35,169 bases of DNA, taken from assembly GCA_002452265.1 (NCBI GenBank), contig DKEW01000026.1:22609-57777 (forward strand), in the 5' to 3' direction. A program made the translations under genes and the position numbers. The notes below the pieces were generated by a model. The model saw only the letters and a program-made list of their open reading frames with translations. It did not search any database and was not told where the DNA came from. Below, one piece after another: positions 1-7,434 of this stretch. The stretch comes from Pelobacter sp. UBA6812 (GTDB lineage: Bacteria > Desulfobacterota > Desulfuromonadia > Desulfuromonadales > Syntrophotaleaceae). Position 1 is the first letter of the stretch. Every line of letters starts with the position of its first letter.

Positions 1-492
1 CTTGACAGAAGATGGCAGTGTGCTACAATCCAGTGCGATTTTACCTTACCTGAGCGTTTCGATCTTACATATGTCGGTAAAGATGGTGAAAAACATCGGC
101 CGGTTATGTTGCACCGGGTTATTCTCGGAGCCATAGAACGCTTTATTGGCGTTTTGATTGAACATTACGCAGGTAATTTCCCGCTTTGGCTCGCACCGGT
201 TCAGGCTGTTGTGATTAATGTGACGGACAATCAAGCCGAGTATGCCGAGAATGTCACCGATGCCTTGCGGGCCGCGGGGATCCGTGTACAGTGTGATCTG
301 CGAAACGAGAAGCTTGGCTTCAAGATTCGGGAGGCCCAGGTAGAAAAGATTCCGTACATGCTGGTGATTGGCGATAAAGAGCTGGCGGATGGAACTGTCG
401 CTCCACGTTTTAGAACCGGCAAAAACCTGGAACCCATGAGTCCTGAAGACTTTGCACGATTTGTTCAGGAAGAGTGTGATCAGTATCGTTAG
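1..492 (+). CDS. thrS: Threonine-tRNA ligase, C-terminal part (5' truncated by window)
   Basis: The open frame runs from the first base to a TAG at 490-492, so only the last 163 residues of a protein normally near 640 are present. The fragment begins in the class II catalytic core (QCATIQCDF, then LPERFDLTYVG and the motif-3 region HRPVMLHRVILGAIERFIG). It continues into the C-terminal anticodon-binding domain (FPLWLAPVQAVVINV, DLRNEKLGFKIREAQ, PYMLVIGDKE). ThrRS charges tRNA-Thr in the cytoplasm. The thrS-infC-rpmI-rplT-pheST order is the classic translation cluster. The stop codon overlaps the ribosome-binding site of infC (AGGAGG at 491-496), so translation of the two is probably coupled. 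Identity is certain; only the N-terminus (TGS, editing and most of the catalytic domain) is missing. Confidence 0.97.
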   Translation, partial: LDRRWQCATIQCDFTLPERFDLTYVGKDGEKHRPVMLHRVILGAIERFIGVLIEHYAGNFPLWLAPVQAVVINVTDNQAEYAENVTDALRAAGIRVQCDLRNEKLGFKIREAQVEKIPYMLVIGDKELADGTVAPRFRTGKNLEPMSPEDFARFVQEECDQYR

Positions 493-503
493 GAGGTGCT
501 ACC

Positions 504-1019
504 ATAGCTAAGGAGGAAACGCGCGTCAATCGCGCCATTCGAGCCAAGGAAGTCCGTGTCGTCGTCGACGGAGGGGAAATGCTCGGTGTAATGAGCGTTA
601 ACCAAGCTCTGCTTGCAGCGGAAGAGCGAGGACTCGATCTCGTAGAGGTTTCGCCCAATGCGAGCCCGCCTGTGTGTCGTATCATGGATTACGGCAAGTA
701 CAAGTATCAGGCGAGTAAGCGTGCCGCAGAGGCTAAAAAGAAGTCTGCGCGTGTCGATATCAAAGAAGTTAAGATGCGACCCAAGACGGAGGATCATGAT
801 TTTCAGGTAAAGGTTAGAAATGCCTTGCGGTTTCTTGAAGATGGCAACAAGGTAAAAGTGACCGTCATGTTCCGTGGTCGCGAGGTTACCCATCCCGAAT
901 TCGGTTACGGTCTTATGAAGCGGGTCGCCGATGAGGTAGCTGATATCGCAGTGGTGGAGATGTCTCCGCGAATGGCGGGACGTTTCATGACTATGGTAAT
1001 CGCACCGAAGAAAAAATAG
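504..1019 (+). CDS. infC: Translation initiation factor IF-3, apparent AUA start
   Basis: IF-3 binds the 30S subunit, keeps subunits apart and checks initiator tRNA and start codon. The conserved N-terminus (RVNRAIRAKEVRVV, then GEMLGVMSVNQAL) lies upstream of the first in-frame ATG (579). The frame reaches back to ATA at 504-506 with AGGAGG at 491-496, seven bases away. No ATG, GTG or TTG lies in frame between the thrS stop and 579, so AUA at 504 is the best start, giving 171 residues, normal for the family. The C-terminal domain follows (KEVKMRPKTEDHDFQVK, GNKVKVTVMFRGRE, ending in a lysine tail). Known biology: infC commonly uses a rare AUU-type start so that IF-3 represses its own translation. 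The AUA here fits that logic but is inferred from sequence only. Confidence 0.95.
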   Translation: MAKEETRVNRAIRAKEVRVVVDGGEMLGVMSVNQALLAAEERGLDLVEVSPNASPPVCRIMDYGKYKYQASKRAAEAKKKSARVDIKEVKMRPKTEDHDFQVKVRNALRFLEDGNKVKVTVMFRGREVTHPEFGYGLMKRVADEVADIAVVEMSPRMAGRFMTMVIAPKKK

Positions 1020-1028
1020 GCTAATATG

Positions 1029-1049
1029 CCGATCGAAAATATCGATCGG
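1029..1049 (+). promoter_or_regulatory. Perfect stem-loop between infC and rpmI
   Basis: CCGATCGA (1029-1036) is exactly complementary to TCGATCGG (1042-1049) across a five-base loop, giving an 8-bp stem about 75 bases before rpmI. There is no T-tract, so it is not a classical terminator. By analogy with L20-mediated autoregulation of infC-rpmI-rplT leaders it could be part of a regulatory fold or a processing site, but that is inference. Confidence 0.4.
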
Positions 1050-1123
1050 ATAATACCGCGAACATCCATGATGCTCTTACAGGGCGTCGGTTGTCGCGTC
1101 ATGATACCAAGGAGAACGTTTCC

Positions 1124-1321
1124 ATGCCAAAGATTAAAACTAACCGTGGAGCCGCAAAGCGTTTCCGCAAAACAGGCACCGGTAAAATTCGTCGTAATAA
1201 GGCCTTTACCAGTCACATTCTGACCAAAAAGTCGACCAAGCGTAAGCGCGACCTTCGACAGGGTACGATTGTTGCCAAGGCTGACCATAAAAATATCAGC
1301 TGTCTTATCCCTTACATTTAA
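1124..1321 (+). CDS. rpmI: 50S ribosomal protein L35
   Basis: A 65-residue, strongly basic protein beginning MPKIKTNRGAAKRFRKTGTG, the L35 signature. It continues with KIRRNKAFTSHILTKKSTKRKRDL; the tail is acid-poor and ends CLIPYI. Length matches the family (about 64-66). The ATG at 1124 has AAGGAG at 1109-1114. An upstream TTG in the same frame (1091) would add a non-conserved extension and is rejected. It is a structural protein of the large subunit. It sits between infC and rplT as in most bacteria and is probably under the same L20 autoregulation, although the leader here is not proven. Confidence 0.96.
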   Translation: MPKIKTNRGAAKRFRKTGTGKIRRNKAFTSHILTKKSTKRKRDLRQGTIVAKADHKNISCLIPYI

Positions 1322-1426
1322 GAGCGAGACGGTGGGTCATTTTTAAGTCCGTGAACTGTGGGGAAATGTCTCCCCCTTCAGATCCGGCAGCGGGATTATC
1401 CGCTCACCACCACGAGGAGTAGTTGC

Positions 1427-1783
1427 ATGCCAAGAGTAAAAAGAGGATTCAAAGCGAGACGTCGTCGTAATAAGGTTTTAAAGCTGGCCAAAGGTTATCG
1501 CGGCGCACGTAGTAAACTGTTCCGCAGTGCTACGGAGGCGGTTGATCGCGCACTCAATTATGCGTTTCGTGATCGTCGCGTTAAGAAGCGGGACTTTCGC
1601 GCACTGTGGATTGCACGGATTAACGCCTCGGCACGAGACAACGGTGTGTCCTATAGCCGGTTTGTCTTCGGTCTGAAAAAGGCCGATATTGCTCTGGACC
1701 GTAAGGTTCTTGCAGAGTTGGCCGTAACGGATCCTGCAGGCTTTAGCGCCATCGCGGAAAAAGCCAAAGCCCAGCTTCAGTAA
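1427..1783 (+). CDS. rplT: 50S ribosomal protein L20
   Basis: 118 residues, starting MPRVKRGFKARRRRNKVLKL followed by AKGYRGARSKLFR, the highly basic N-terminal extension of L20, then the globular domain (ALNYAFRDRRVKKRDFRALWIARINA). L20 is an early assembly protein of the 50S subunit that binds 23S rRNA and, in characterised bacteria, represses its own operon. The ATG at 1427 has GAGGAG at 1414-1419. The open frame extends further upstream (to 1358), but those codons do not resemble L20. The 105 bases between rpmI and rplT hold a small GGGGA/TCCCC hairpin but no clear promoter. Confidence 0.97.
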   Translation: MPRVKRGFKARRRRNKVLKLAKGYRGARSKLFRSATEAVDRALNYAFRDRRVKKRDFRALWIARINASARDNGVSYSRFVFGLKKADIALDRKVLAELAVTDPAGFSAIAEKAKAQLQ

Positions 1784-1798
1784 GTTGTTTGAGATCAG

Positions 1799-1835
1799 AA
1801 AAAAGAGATGAGGCAGGCCTCATCTCTTTTTTTTT
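1799..1835 (+). terminator. Strong intrinsic terminator or attenuator between rplT and pheS
   Basis: AAAAGAGATGAGG (1801-1813) pairs with CCTCATCTCTTTT (1818-1830), leaving a four-base loop, and runs into a tract of about nine T residues ending at 1835. It starts 16 bases after the rplT stop and about 65 bases before the pheS start. It can end the thrS-rplT transcript or act as the pheST attenuator, as in enteric bacteria where attenuation lies at this very place. No phenylalanine-rich leader peptide was seen. Confidence 0.88.
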
Positions 1836-1900
1836 GTGCGGTGCGGGATGTTTTACCGGACCGCATCTTTGGTTTTCATACGGGACGATTGGAACGGAAT

Positions 1901-2917
1901 ATGAGAGAAAAACTTATTGCTATGCTGGAGCAAGGACGTGCAGCTTTTGAAGCTGCCTCTTCCCCTGCTGTTTTGCAAGAAATTCGAGTTCGCTTTCTTG
2001 GCAAAAAGGGCGAACTTACGGCCATTATGAAAGAGATGGGTAAACTCAGTCCTGAAGAGAGACCTGTTCTGGGTGCCTTGGCCAATCAGGTGAAAAGCGA
2101 TCTTGAAAGCCTGTTCGAGGATCGTTCCCGTATTGTTGGCGAGTTTGAAATGGAAAAACGTCTCGCTGAAGAGCGGGTTGATGTTACTTTACCTGGACGT
2201 CGCTTGGTCGCTGGAACCAAGCATCCAGTTACTCTTGTCATCGAAGAGATTACATCCATATTCTCCGCTCTTGGGTTTGCCGTGGCAGAGGGTCCCGAGG
2301 TGGAACAGGATTTTTATAATTTCGAAGCTCTTAACATGCCCAAGGATCATCCTGCGCGTGATATGCAGGATACTTTTTATGTTAATGATGACATCGTCCT
2401 GCGAACACATACGTCTCCCGTTCAGATACGCACCATGCTTAAACATGCGCCACCTGTTCGGATTATTGCACCCGGTACTGTTTACCGCAGAGATTCCGAT
2501 ATTACGCATACACCTATGTTCCATCAGGTGGAAGGTTTTCTGGTGGAGCGTAATATTACATTTGGCGATCTTAAAGGAATCCTCACGGCCTTTTTGTCCC
2601 AGATTTTTGGCAAGGGGCTTGAAGTTCGCTTCAGACCCTCCTTTTTCCCTTTTACCGAACCGAGTGCCGAAGTCGATATCCAGTGCGTAATGTGCAAAGG
2701 GAAGGGGTGCCGGGTTTGTAAAAACTCGGGTTGGTTGGAAATTCTCGGCAGCGGCATGATCGATCCAGAAGTTTTCAAGTCTGTCGAATACGATTCGGAA
2801 GTTTACAGCGGTTTTGCCTTCGGTATGGGCGTGGAACGTATTGCCATGCTAAAGTACGGCGTGAATGATTTGCGGTTGTTTTTTGAAAACGATATCCGCT
2901 TTTTACGTCAGTTTTAA
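1901..2917 (+). CDS. pheS: Phenylalanine-tRNA ligase alpha subunit
   Basis: 338 residues. An N-terminal coiled-coil tRNA-binding arm (about 1-90) is followed by the class II catalytic core: HPVTLVIEEI near 108, EVEQDFYNFEALNMP near 133, motif 2 (RTHTSPVQIR near 168; GTVYRRDSDITHTPMFHQVEG near 192) and motif 3 (GFAFGMGVERIAM near 304). Four cysteines at 262, 265, 270 and 273 form a CxxC-x4-CxxC knuckle that could bind metal. With PheT it makes the alpha2-beta2 enzyme. ATG 1901 is chosen because it precedes the conserved MREKLIAMLEQG start; the open frame reaches 1808, but that stretch is the terminator hairpin. It lies directly upstream of pheT. Confidence 0.97.
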   Translation: MREKLIAMLEQGRAAFEAASSPAVLQEIRVRFLGKKGELTAIMKEMGKLSPEERPVLGALANQVKSDLESLFEDRSRIVGEFEMEKRLAEERVDVTLPGRRLVAGTKHPVTLVIEEITSIFSALGFAVAEGPEVEQDFYNFEALNMPKDHPARDMQDTFYVNDDIVLRTHTSPVQIRTMLKHAPPVRIIAPGTVYRRDSDITHTPMFHQVEGFLVERNITFGDLKGILTAFLSQIFGKGLEVRFRPSFFPFTEPSAEVDIQCVMCKGKGCRVCKNSGWLEILGSGMIDPEVFKSVEYDSEVYSGFAFGMGVERIAMLKYGVNDLRLFFENDIRFLRQF

Positions 2918-2928
2918 CAGGCTCACAG

Positions 2929-2959
2929 GAACCTGTCGCCTCCCCTGGATGACAGGTTC
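2929..2959 (+). repeat. 9-bp inverted repeat between pheS and pheT
   Basis: GAACCTGTC (2929-2937) and GACAGGTTC (2951-2959) are exact reverse complements around a 13-base loop. No T-run follows, so it is a stem-loop of unknown role (mRNA stability or processing) inside the pheST transcript. Confidence 0.5.
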
Positions 2960-3006
2960 TCTTGACGTTTCTTGTTCGTATTTATTCTTTTCAGAGGATC
3001 GCTGTC

Positions 3007-5421
3007 ATGATCGTTACATACAATTGGTTGAAAGAATTTGTAGATTTCAAATTTAGTCCTGACGACCTGGCGCACCGTCTTACCATGGCGGGGCTTGAAG
3101 TCGATAGCATGGAGCGTGTCGGTGAAGGCTATGACTCCGTCGTTGTTGCCAAGCTGGTTTCGGTTGATAAGCATCCCGATGCCGACAAATTGACGGTGTG
3201 TCAAGTAGATTCCGGTACCGAAACCGTGCAGGTTGTCTGTGGCGCAAAAAATCATAAAAGCGGAGACCTTGTCGCACTTGCTACCGTTGGCACCGTACTC
3301 CCTGGCGATTTCAAAATTAAAAAATCAAAAATTCGCGGTATCGAATCCTTCGGCATGCTTTGTTCGGAAAAAGAGCTGGGCCTTGCGGATAGTTCCGATG
3401 GCATCATGATTCTGTCCCCTGATTTTAAGTTGGGGCAACCGGTTTTTGAAGCTTTAGGGCTTAAAGATGTACGCTATGAGATTGGACTTACTCCCAACCG
3501 TCCTGATTGTCTGAGTGTCATGGGGGTGGCGAGAGAAGTAGCGGCCATGGCAGGGGGGGCTCTTGAGGTCACCATGCCCGCTTTGATCGAAGGTGAACAA
3601 AAGACGTCGGATCTTACATCCGTGATTATCGAAGAGCCGGAGTTGTGTCCTCGTTATGCAGCTCGCTTGATTCTTGGAGTTAAAATCGGTCCGTCGCCTG
3701 AATGGCTGGTTCGTCGCCTGGAATCGGTTGGGCAGCGTTCCATTAATAATGTCGTCGACGTAACCAATCTGATTCTAATGGAATTGGGTCAGCCTCTGCA
3801 TGCTTTCGATTATCGCCGTCTCGCCGAGGGCCGTATTGTGGTCAAAAGGGCTGCTTCGGCGGAACAGTTTCAAACTCTTGACGGTGCTCCACGTTCACTT
3901 GGCGAAAATGACCTGGTGATCTGCGATGGACGGGGGCCGGTTGCGCTGGCCGGTATCATGGGCGGTGAAAATTCCGAAATTGTGCCTGAAACCGTCGATA
4001 TTCTCCTTGAAAGTGCTTATTTTAATCCATTGACTATCAGACGTACCAGCAAGCGCCTGGCTTTGCGCACCGAGGCTTCACATCGGTTTGAGCGTGGCGG
4101 CGATGTCGCAATGGTACCTGTGGCTCTTGATAAAGCCGCTGCTCTTATCAGTCAGGTAGCCGGCGGCGTTGTTTGTCGTGAGCGGATTGACGAGTATCCC
4201 AAGCCCTTGAACGAACGGAAAATAGTTCTTTCCATCAAGCGCGTAAATGAGATATTGGGTCTCAAATTAAAACTTGAAGATGTGCTTGGTCATTTGCGTT
4301 CCATCGGCCTTGATGTGTATCCTGCCGAGGAAAATGATGAAGCGCGATTGATTGTGGTTGTACCGTCTTTCCGACCTGATCTTGAAAGGGAAATAGATCT
4401 CATCGAAGAAGTAGCGAGACTCAACGGGTACGACCATATTCCTGTTACCATGCCGGCCGGGCGCATGATTTGTCATATTCCCCCTCGGCATCTTAAGGAA
4501 ACGGCGCGCTTGCGTAATGCCATGGTAGCTTCCGGTTTCAGTGAAATCGTGAATTATTCATTTGTTGCACCCGGTTCCTGGGATCGTATCGGCCTGGATG
4601 ATGCTGATTTGCGAAGAAATCCAGTGAGGATACTGAATCCTCTTACGGAAGAACAGTCTGTCATGCGCACCAGTCTGGTGCCCAGTATTCTGGAAACGGT
4701 CACCCGTAATCTGGCCTACCAGAACCAGGATCTGCGCCTGTTTGAATTACGGCCTGTTTTTCTGTCAAACCCCGGTGAAGTTCTTCCTTTGGAAAAATGG
4801 CGCCTATGCGCTGTTATGTGTGGTCGCCGCCAACCTGAAGGTTGGGGACAGGTAAACGATAACGTCGATTTTTTTGATCTGAAAGGTGTCGTTGAACAAA
4901 TCCTGGACATGTTCAATATTTCAAAGGTTGTTTGGGATGGAAGTTTTGGGGAAAGCTTTCTTCACCCTGGGAAAAGTTGTACCTTGAGGGTCAAGGACGC
5001 TGTCCTTGGTACCCTTGGTGAAGTTCATCCCAAGGTTCTGGCTGCTTTTGATATTGATGAGCCTGTTCTATTGCTTGATCTGGATTTTGAACAATTATTG
5101 GCCGCTTCCGGCGGTCCCGGTAAATTCCAGGCCCTGTCACGTTTTCCTCAGGTAGCCAGAGACAGTGCATTCCTGGTCGATGAAGATCTGCCCTTTAGTG
5201 AGGTTCTCAAGGTCCTGAATCAATCGTGCGGTAATCTGGTTGAAGATTTTACCTTGTTTGATCTTTATCGCGGGAAGGGCGTTCCGGAGGGTAAAAAAAG
5301 CCTTGCTATCAGGGTTCTTTATCGTAGCGCGGATCGCACGCTCAAAGACGAAGAAATTCAAAAAGCTCATGATAAAATTGTTAAAACACTCATTGATAAG
5401 CTTGGCATCGAGATCCGTTGA
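3007..5421 (+). CDS. pheT: Phenylalanine-tRNA ligase beta subunit
   Basis: 804 residues, normal for bacterial PheT. Recognisable parts in order: B1 region (MIVTYNWLKEFVDFKFSPDD); the EMAP-like tRNA-binding domain (VSVDKHPDADKLTVCQVD, CGAKNHKSGDLVALATVG); the B3/B4 editing domain (YEIGLTPNRPDCLSVMGVAREVAA, GQRSINNVVDVTNLILME, GQPLHAFDYRRL); B5 (LGLKLKLEDV); the inactive catalytic-like core (NPLTEEQSVMRTSLVPSILE); and the C-terminal ferredoxin-fold anticodon-binding domain (LSRFPQVARDSAFLVDED). ATG 3007 follows AGAGGA (2993-2998). It partners PheS, clears mischarged Tyr-tRNA-Phe and helps bind tRNA. Confidence 0.97.
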   Translation: MIVTYNWLKEFVDFKFSPDDLAHRLTMAGLEVDSMERVGEGYDSVVVAKLVSVDKHPDADKLTVCQVDSGTETVQVVCGAKNHKSGDLVALATVGTVLPGDFKIKKSKIRGIESFGMLCSEKELGLADSSDGIMILSPDFKLGQPVFEALGLKDVRYEIGLTPNRPDCLSVMGVAREVAAMAGGALEVTMPALIEGEQKTSDLTSVIIEEPELCPRYAARLILGVKIGPSPEWLVRRLESVGQRSINNVVDVTNLILMELGQPLHAFDYRRLAEGRIVVKRAASAEQFQTLDGAPRSLGENDLVICDGRGPVALAGIMGGENSEIVPETVDILLESAYFNPLTIRRTSKRLALRTEASHRFERGGDVAMVPVALDKAAALISQVAGGVVCRERIDEYPKPLNERKIVLSIKRVNEILGLKLKLEDVLGHLRSIGLDVYPAEENDEARLIVVVPSFRPDLEREIDLIEEVARLNGYDHIPVTMPAGRMICHIPPRHLKETARLRNAMVASGFSEIVNYSFVAPGSWDRIGLDDADLRRNPVRILNPLTEEQSVMRTSLVPSILETVTRNLAYQNQDLRLFELRPVFLSNPGEVLPLEKWRLCAVMCGRRQPEGWGQVNDNVDFFDLKGVVEQILDMFNISKVVWDGSFGESFLHPGKSCTLRVKDAVLGTLGEVHPKVLAAFDIDEPVLLLDLDFEQLLAASGGPGKFQALSRFPQVARDSAFLVDEDLPFSEVLKVLNQSCGNLVEDFTLFDLYRGKGVPEGKKSLAIRVLYRSADRTLKDEEIQKAHDKIVKTLIDKLGIEIR

Positions 5422-5531
5422 TGACGTTCGGTGGTAGAGTCATTTTTAAGACAGGCCATGTTTCGCAGTAAGATGGACTGCCAATATACCTGATATCCCT
5501 TGAGTAGCTTGGATGGATTTTTCTTTCTGTG

Positions 5532-5563
5532 TGGCCAGCACCTTGCTAATTCGGTGCTGGCCA
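5532..5563 (+). terminator. Hairpin terminator after pheT
   Basis: TGGCCAGCACC (5532-5542) is perfectly complementary to GGTGCTGGCCA (5553-5563), an 11-bp GC-rich stem with a ten-base loop. The following sequence is only moderately T-rich (TGCTTTAACTTGTTTT). It is likely the end of the pheST transcript. Confidence 0.65.
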
Positions 5564-5747
5564 TGCTTTAACTTGTTTTCCTACGGCGCAGGGGACGCTT
5601 GCATTTGGCATCGTTGCGCTTGTAAATTTTCGTGATTTCGGTTATGCGATCCTGGATTTTTTGAAGGCCGAAACCCTGCCAATACCAAGTCGTCGCTGCT
5701 TTTCTTGCTAAATAGCAGTTTCCTGGAATTGATATGTTAAAAATCGG

Positions 5748-5776
5748 TTGCTTAGGAAAAGTCCCTGTGATATAAA
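5748..5776 (+). promoter_or_regulatory. Probable sigma-70 promoter for ihfA
   Basis: TTGCTT at 5748-5753 and TATAAA at 5771-5776 are separated by 17 bases and lie about 48 bases before the ihfA start, after the pheT terminator. Prediction from consensus match only. Confidence 0.55.
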
Positions 5777-5823
5777 AAAACGCGTGAATTCAAGTATCTG
5801 TGGTTCAAAAGGGGGGCGAAGCC

Positions 5824-6105
5824 ATGACGAAGGCTGATCTGGTAGAAAAAGTTTATCTTAAGACCGGATTTTCTAAAAAAGAATCTTCGGATATCGTTGA
5901 GATGGTATTTGATCTTATGAAATCCACCCTTGAAAATGGGGAGAAGATCAAACTTGCCGGATTTGGCAATTTTGTTGTTAAGCAAAAGGCCACCCGGCGC
6001 GGTCGCAATCCACAGACCGGAGAAGAAATTGAAATCAGCTCCCGTAATATCCTGACCTTTAAGCCTAGTCAGGTACTTAAGGCAGCTATTAACGGGCAAG
6101 ATTGA
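5824..6105 (+). CDS. ihfA: Integration host factor alpha subunit
   Basis: 93 residues of the HU/IHF DNA-bending family. It begins MTKADLVEKVYLKTGFSKKE, has the dimerisation core (DIVEMVFDLMKSTLENGEKI), the GFGNF signature and the beta-arm RRGRNPQTGEEIEI whose proline inserts into DNA, then NILTFKPSQVLKAAING. The alpha assignment rests on these details and on its place between pheT and a MerR gene, where ihfA sits in many proteobacteria. It would pair with the beta-like subunit encoded at 32579-32857. ATG 5824 follows a GGGGGGCGAAG ribosome-binding stretch; an upstream GTG (5800) in frame is less likely. It almost abuts the next gene. Confidence 0.93.
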   Translation: MTKADLVEKVYLKTGFSKKESSDIVEMVFDLMKSTLENGEKIKLAGFGNFVVKQKATRRGRNPQTGEEIEISSRNILTFKPSQVLKAAINGQD

Positions 6106-6128
6106 CCTCGCCCGGTTCTGGGCGCATT

Positions 6129-6476
6129 ATGCAGGTGTCCATACCTGATAAACTTTATTTTAAAATTGGCGAGGTAGCGCAGCTTACCGGCGTTAAGCCG
6201 CATGTTCTGCGTTATTGGGAATCCGAATTTCGCGATATTCGACCTGTTAAGAGCCAGGGTAAGCAACGGCTCTATCGCAAGGCAGATATCGAACTGGTTC
6301 TTACCCTTAAAGACATGCTGTATCTGCAGGGGTATACTATCGCCGGAGCCAAAAAGATTTTAGCCAAACAATCTGGCGCTGAACCCGCAGCCTCATCTGT
6401 CGACCCCGATGAGGCTGTTCGAATGTTGCAGGAAATCCATCAAGATTTATTGCAATTGCGGGCCTCTCTTGATTAG
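6129..6476 (+). CDS. Small MerR-family transcriptional regulator
   Basis: 115 residues. The N-terminal winged helix-turn-helix is of MerR type (YFKIGEVAQLTGVKPHVLRYWESEF, then KSQGKQRLYRKADIELVLTLKDMLYLQGYTIAGAKKIL). A short acidic, probably helical tail follows (VRMLQEIHQDLLQLRASL). No ligand- or metal-binding domain and no cysteines are present, so it is not a mercury or redox sensor. Its target is unknown. The start is uncertain: TTG 6102 would overlap the ihfA stop and suggest coupling, while ATG 6129 gives a start nearer to what I remember of relatives. A MerR gene directly after ihfA is common in proteobacteria; the function is undescribed as far as I know. Confidence 0.88.
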   Translation: MQVSIPDKLYFKIGEVAQLTGVKPHVLRYWESEFRDIRPVKSQGKQRLYRKADIELVLTLKDMLYLQGYTIAGAKKILAKQSGAEPAASSVDPDEAVRMLQEIHQDLLQLRASLD

Positions 6477-6539
6477 AGGATATCCTGTGTTGCAAGTTCA
6501 TTCCTTCCATACTGGTAGAACCTTCCTACGAGGCGTTTA

Positions 6540-7292
6540 TTGCTGATCCTGGTAACCAACGACGACGGTATTCATTCTCCCGGCATTGCAGCTTTGGCTG
6601 ACTCGATGCGTGAGCTTGGCAAGGTCGTGGTTGTTGCACCCGACAGAGATCGCAGTGCCATCGGGCACGCCCTCACTCTTCATGCTCCACTGCGTGCCGA
6701 TGAGTTGCGCGAGGGTGTTTTTTCCGTTGACGGAACACCTACCGATTGTGTCAATCTGGGGATACATGGGCTGCTTTCTTCGGTACCTGATCTTGTTGTG
6801 GCCGGGATTAATCGTGGTGCAAATCTAGGCGATGATATCACTTATTCCGGGACTGTTTGTGCTGCCATGGAGGCGACCCTGATGGGGGTACCGGCACTTG
6901 CCGTATCGCTTGAGGGGGATACTTTCACTCCTGATGAGTACAGCAATGCTGCTTCTGCTGCCTTTTATCTTTCGCGCAAAATTATGCAGAATGGTCTGCC
7001 TGCAGACACTTTCCTTAATGTGAATGTTCCGGCTGGACCTATCCGTGGATTACGTCTGACTCGACAGGGACGAAGACGGTATGGTGATATGGTGGTAGAA
7101 AAGATCGATCCGCGTGGGCGTAAGTATTACTGGCTCGGTGGGGCAGCATGCGAATTTGAATCTGCCGATGGTACAGATTGCCATGCACTAAGCGAAGGAT
7201 ATATCTCTGTGACGCCGTTACATCTGGATTTGACTAATTTTGAGTCTTTTGGAAATCTTTCCGCCTGGTATACCGATTACCCCAAGTCTTAA
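6540..7292 (+). CDS. surE: 5'/3'-nucleotidase (survival protein SurE)
   Basis: 250 residues. It starts with the family signature MLILVTNDDGIHSPGI, in which Asn7, Asp8 and Asp9 are metal ligands, followed by VVVAPDRDRSAIGHALT (Ser39 conserved), GTPTDCVNLG, VAGINRGANLGDDITYSGTVCAAMEA and the C-terminal GYISVTPLHLDLT. SurE dephosphorylates nucleoside monophosphates and helps stationary-phase survival. The start is TTG at 6540 with GAGG at 6531-6534; no ATG lies in frame before the conserved LVTNDDG. It opens the surE-pcm-yqaA-nlpD-rpoS group, a stationary-phase and stress set conserved across proteobacteria. Confidence 0.96.
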   Translation: MLILVTNDDGIHSPGIAALADSMRELGKVVVVAPDRDRSAIGHALTLHAPLRADELREGVFSVDGTPTDCVNLGIHGLLSSVPDLVVAGINRGANLGDDITYSGTVCAAMEATLMGVPALAVSLEGDTFTPDEYSNAASAAFYLSRKIMQNGLPADTFLNVNVPAGPIRGLRLTRQGRRRYGDMVVEKIDPRGRKYYWLGGAACEFESADGTDCHALSEGYISVTPLHLDLTNFESFGNLSAWYTDYPKS

Positions 7293-7434
7293 AAAAGGCC
7301 TGGGGAATGCAGAGATTTCTTTGTTGGTGCAGAAGCTTTTGGTTGTCTCCGTTATGTGCGGAACTGAATATAGAAATTGTTTTCTCAAGGGGGGCATTGG
7401 TTCGCAGGGCCCGATGCTGTAAGGAAAACCATAT

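Larger units (their letters stand above)
5422..5823. other. Intergenic region pheT-ihfA
   Basis: About 400 bases without a convincing gene. It contains the pheT terminator hairpin near 5532-5563 and a promoter at 5748-5776 serving ihfA. The short frames present have no family resemblance. The middle part (5570-5740) shows nothing I can name. Confidence 0.6.

Noticed and set aside
7240..7422. 60-codon frame between surE and pcm
   Set aside because: Overlaps the surE end in another frame, no motif.
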